Source: Leisingera sp. SS27 | GTDB taxonomy: Bacteria > Pseudomonadota > Alphaproteobacteria > Rhodobacterales > Rhodobacteraceae | DNA: 64,000 nt | Assembly: GCF_028368855.1 (NCBI RefSeq) | Contig: NZ_JAQNCY010000004.1 | Location: forward strand, 124,001 to 188,000 | Direction of reading: 5' to 3' | Notes under the pieces: model-generated | Seen by the model: the letters and a program-made list of their open reading frames with translations, nothing else | What the model was told of the DNA's origin: nothing | Database searches by the model: none | Translations under genes and position numbers: made by a program | Shown here: positions 62,228 through 64,000 of the stretch, in pieces | How the letters are laid out: every line of letters starts with the position of its first letter | Position numbering within the stretch: position 1 is the first letter of the stretch

Positions 62228-62398
62228 TCATCGGGAAGCGCCGCGAAGCAGCCGGACGATCAACGCTGCCGCGAAGAGAAGCACAAAGATGTAGAACAGG
62301 ATCTGTGCGATCCCTGCGGAGGCCGTGGCGATGCCGCTAAATCCGAAGATTCCGGCGATGATTGCAACGGCCAGGAAGACAATTGCCCAGTAAAGCAT
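62228..62398 (-). CDS. DUF1328 (YtjA-like) small membrane protein
   Basis: 56 residues: [20 protein letters not shown] then [20 protein letters not shown] and [16 protein letters not shown]. The G-F-x-G-I-A-x-A-S-A-G-I-A motif with two short helices is DUF1328 (PF07043), a stress-linked small membrane protein in many proteobacteria. AAAGGAGATGGC precedes the start; an EcfG-type promoter lies upstream. A second copy lies at the right window edge. Confidence 0.93.
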   Translation of the reverse strand: MLYWAIVFLAVAIIAGIFGFSGIATASAGIAQILFYIFVLLFAAALIVRLLRGASR

Positions 62399-62432
62399 GC
62401 CATCTCCTTTCTGTTGCTGGTTTCACCTACCC

Positions 62433-62457
62433 AACCCGCGGCCGCTGGAATTGTTCC
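62433..62457 (-). promoter_or_regulatory. EcfG-type promoter for the DUF1328 gene
   Basis: Minus strand GGAAC (62453-62457), 16 bp, GGTT (62433-62436), 35 bp before the start at 62398. Confidence 0.75.
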
Positions 62458-62566
62458 AATCCACGGGGAGCACATTTCCTGAAAATCGTTGCGGCCTCCC
62501 TGCAGGGCGTCGTGCAATGCACTTGCTCAATCGCAAACACGAGAAGGCAGGCCGCTTCTGGCCACG

Positions 62567-63301
62567 TCAGATCAGCGGCCGGATTTCAGGGGCGGACTCC
62601 TCGATCAGCGCCATTTCGGCGAGCGCTGGAATACTTCTGATCTTCAGCATCCCGTTCTGCCATTCGGCCAGCTTGGTATCACGCAGGGCCTTCAGCATTT
62701 TGTTTGTGTGCACCAGGGACAGCCCCAGCGCATCTGCCAGGTCCTGCTGACGGTAGGGGAGCGGCACCGCGCTCTTGACCTCCATTCCCACGGCCTTCAG
62801 CCTTTCATAAATACGTACCAGCGCCCAGGCGATGCGCTGCCGGGCATCGCGCTGGCCTAACGAGGCAATGGTCTCGCCAAGGAAGTGTTCCTCTACCGCT
62901 GCAATCCACGTCAGGTCGTATGCGCGTTCTGGATGCTGCTGGAACAGCTCGAATAGCGCGGACCGGCGAAACACACAGAGCGTCATGCTGGTGGTTGCTT
63001 CGACGGAATGCTTCATCTCGCCCATCAGCCCTGCCTGAAGCCCGGCGAAATCGCCCGGAAAAAGGAAGTTGATTACCTGCCGTCGGCCGTTTTCCAACGT
63101 CTTGTAGCGCGTGCCCATGCCCTTGAGGACAGTAAAAAGCTGCGGGCTGTTTGAACCTTCCAGAAGGATGGTTGTGCCTGCATCCACCACCATTTCTCCG
63201 GTTTTGAAGGATTGAGTGAAGGCGACCTCCTCGCGCGACATTGGCGTGAAAATGGTGCGTTTGCGCAGCGGGCAGTTCTGACAGGCGGTCGCAGACATCA
63301 T
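62567..63301 (-). CDS. Crp/Fnr-family transcriptional regulator
   Basis: 244 residues. A cyclic-nucleotide-binding fold (VVDAGTTILLEGSNSPQLFTVLKGMGTRYKTLENGRRQVINFLFPGDFAGLQAGLMGEMKHSVEATTSMTLCVFRRSALF) and a C-terminal winged helix with RQQDLADALGLSLVHTNKMLKALRDTKLAEWQNGM. The N-terminus has CQNCPLRKR (Cys7, Cys10) but not the further Cys expected for the oxygen-sensing 4Fe-4S cluster of FNR, so it is not a standard FnrL. AAGGGGAAAAA supports ATG 63301. It neighbours stress genes and has an imperfect EcfG-like site upstream. Confidence 0.88.
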   Translation of the reverse strand: MMSATACQNCPLRKRTIFTPMSREEVAFTQSFKTGEMVVDAGTTILLEGSNSPQLFTVLKGMGTRYKTLENGRRQVINFLFPGDFAGLQAGLMGEMKHSVEATTSMTLCVFRRSALFELFQQHPERAYDLTWIAAVEEHFLGETIASLGQRDARQRIAWALVRIYERLKAVGMEVKSAVPLPYRQQDLADALGLSLVHTNKMLKALRDTKLAEWQNGMLKIRSIPALAEMALIEESAPEIRPLI

Positions 63302-63331
63302 TTTTTCCCCTTCCATCGTATGTCACAGTTT

Positions 63332-63356
63332 AATGCGCCCGAAGCCCAAAAGTTCC
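63332..63356 (-). promoter_or_regulatory. weak EcfG-like site upstream of the Crp/Fnr gene
   Basis: Minus strand GGAAC (63352-63356), 16 bp, CATT (63332-63335): the -10 has one mismatch. Spacing to the start (31 bp) fits the others. Kept as tentative. Confidence 0.4.
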
Positions 63357-63386
63357 AAACTCGCAGGCCAAATGGGGAGCGAAGCA

Positions 63387-63806
63387 ATGGAGTGGCTGAA
63401 CCGCGAAAGCGCACCTGTCTACCTGATTGCGTCCAGAAATTTTCTGGTCACCTGCGATATCTGCGACACCATTCTGGACTTTGATCCAGCTGCCGAGATC
63501 AATGTGCAGAGCAGCCAGAGCGCGGCGCTGCCATTTCTGTCACGCTACCGCAGGATCGCAGTGGCTTTCATGGAATGCGGATCCGAAATGATTGCCCGGT
63601 TCGGGATTGACCAGACCGTTCGCAGCCGTGGCGGCAGGCTGGTCCTGATGGGCAGTAGAGCCGAGCGGGAATTGGAAAGGCAATCCCGGAAGCTGCGGTG
63701 GCCGGTGCTCTCCAGGCCTGTGTCGACGCAGATGATTATTGGGCATCTGATGCCCCCGGACGAGCGGTCTGGGAACAAATCCGGTGTCTGCGGGTTGACA
63801 ACCTGA
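63387..63806 (+). CDS. receiver-like protein without the phosphoacceptor Asp
   Basis: 139 residues. Pattern: PVYLIASRNFLVTCDICDTILDFDPAAEINVQSSQSAALPFLSRYRRIAVAFMECG then GIDQTVRSRGGRLVLMGSRAERELERQSRKLRWPVLSRPVSTQMIIGHL. The order of strands and helices and the final WPVLSRPVST (like the K-P-F of receivers, with Arg for Lys) suggest a response-regulator receiver fold; the position of the acidic pair and the phospho-Asp (here in VAFMECG) are not acidic. I chose ATG 63387 because GGGGAG lies 8 nt upstream; ATG 63333 is also in frame. Function unknown. It is divergent from the Crp/Fnr gene. Confidence 0.65.
   Translation: MEWLNRESAPVYLIASRNFLVTCDICDTILDFDPAAEINVQSSQSAALPFLSRYRRIAVAFMECGSEMIARFGIDQTVRSRGGRLVLMGSRAERELERQSRKLRWPVLSRPVSTQMIIGHLMPPDERSGNKSGVCGLTT
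63772..63796 (+). promoter_or_regulatory. EcfG-type promoter inside the receiver-like gene, for the last DUF1328 gene
   Basis: GGAAC (63772-63776), 16 bp, GGTT (63793-63796), 49 bp before the start at 63846. It lies within the last codons of the gene before. Confidence 0.75.
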
Positions 63807-63845
63807 ACGCTGCTTCCGGCAGCCCCGTTGAAAAGGAGAAACGAC

Positions 63846-64000
63846 ATGCTTGGTTGGGCATTTACATTTCTGGTGATCGCATTGGTCGCAGCACTGCTCG
63901 GGTTCGGCGGAATTGCAGGAGCGTCGGCCGGCATAGCGAAGATCCTATTCGTCATCTTCCTGATCCTCTTTGTTGTCGCGATGGTTGCGCGCGCAGTGAA
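63846..64000 (+). CDS. DUF1328 small membrane protein, second copy (3' end outside window)
   Basis: 51 codons visible: [20 protein letters not shown] then [20 protein letters not shown] and [11 protein letters not shown], running off the right edge. Same family and layout as 62228-62398 (GFxGIAxASAGIA). AAAAGGAGAAACGAC precedes the ATG. An EcfG-type promoter lies 49 bp upstream. Confidence 0.92.
   Translation, partial: MLGWAFTFLVIALVAALLGFGGIAGASAGIAKILFVIFLILFVVAMVARAV

Overview
The window reads as one piece of a Rhodobacterales chromosome (Roseobacter group, close to Leisingera, Phaeobacter or Ruegeria). The evidence is high G+C, dense coding with many ATGA/TGATG overlaps, an aa3 oxidase subunit IV of the alphaproteobacterial type, a DmdC-type acyl-CoA dehydrogenase, the pyrB / inactive pyrC / plsY cluster, ccoGHIS with an FNR box, and a PhyR-NepR-EcfG general stress module, which is found only in Alphaproteobacteria. 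I see no rRNA, tRNA, insertion sequence, phage or CRISPR array. Genus assignment is inference from remembered protein families.

Layout. 1-11.6 kb: end of a cytochrome oxidase gene, a DUF6173-like gene, an MBL hydrolase, an acyl-CoA dehydrogenase, the tRNA t6A enzyme Sua5, YqgE, a DsbD-domain protein, a Nudix hydrolase and an RND efflux pair. 11.7-14.2 kb: moaB, a LysE exporter, a phosphoesterase and a family-4-like uracil glycosylase without the usual Fe-S cysteines. 14.4-18.4 kb: a tightly overlapping + strand operon of pyrB, two membrane-protein genes, a catalytically degenerate dihydroorotase, plsY and a small gene. 18.4-27.2 kb: a YHS protein, gshA, rsmE/ubiA with start codons 12 bp apart, an OmpA-BON protein, and moaE-moaD-pgsA. 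27.3-35.5 kb: a DUF922-like metalloprotease, uvrC, an SDR, a CaCA antiporter, an unlisted 57-residue zinc-ribbon gene, an S49 peptidase, an ABC-2 exporter and a CoxG-like protein. 35.6-39.8 kb: an oxidoreductase behind a twin operator, pobA with its divergent AraC regulator, and a racemase-like CoA transferase. 40-44.2 kb: hemE/hemC/hemF with a GH25 lysozyme between. 44.2-49.6 kb: SDR, RsmC-like methylase, clpS, HAD hydrolase, a CHMI-like tautomerase and dacC. 49.8-54.1 kb: ccoGHIS without ccoNOQP.

54.3-64 kb is the most coherent region. It holds the general stress core (phyR facing nepR-ecfG-histidine kinase-phospholipase D) and, around it, a PRC-barrel protein, ExoD, an exported protein with an entericidin lipoprotein, Dps, a Crp/Fnr regulator, a receiver-like protein lacking the phospho-Asp, and two DUF1328 membrane proteins. 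Reading both strands I find GGAAC-N16/17-(C/G)GTT, the known EcfG promoter form, 28-54 bp upstream of seven transcription units in this 10 kb, plus two one-mismatch sites. At phyR/nepR two such promoters point in opposite directions and interleave. The region therefore looks like the sigma factor, its regulators and part of its envelope and DNA-protection regulon packed together.

Other points of interest: a palindromic extragenic element present twice with a compensatory base-pair change in its stem (36341-36406 and 49702-49742); a pair of direct repeats in the pobA promoter; a hairpin over the ribosome-binding site of the CHMI-like gene; and genes hidden by their size (31959-32132, 39783-39950, 49813-49971, 62228-62398).
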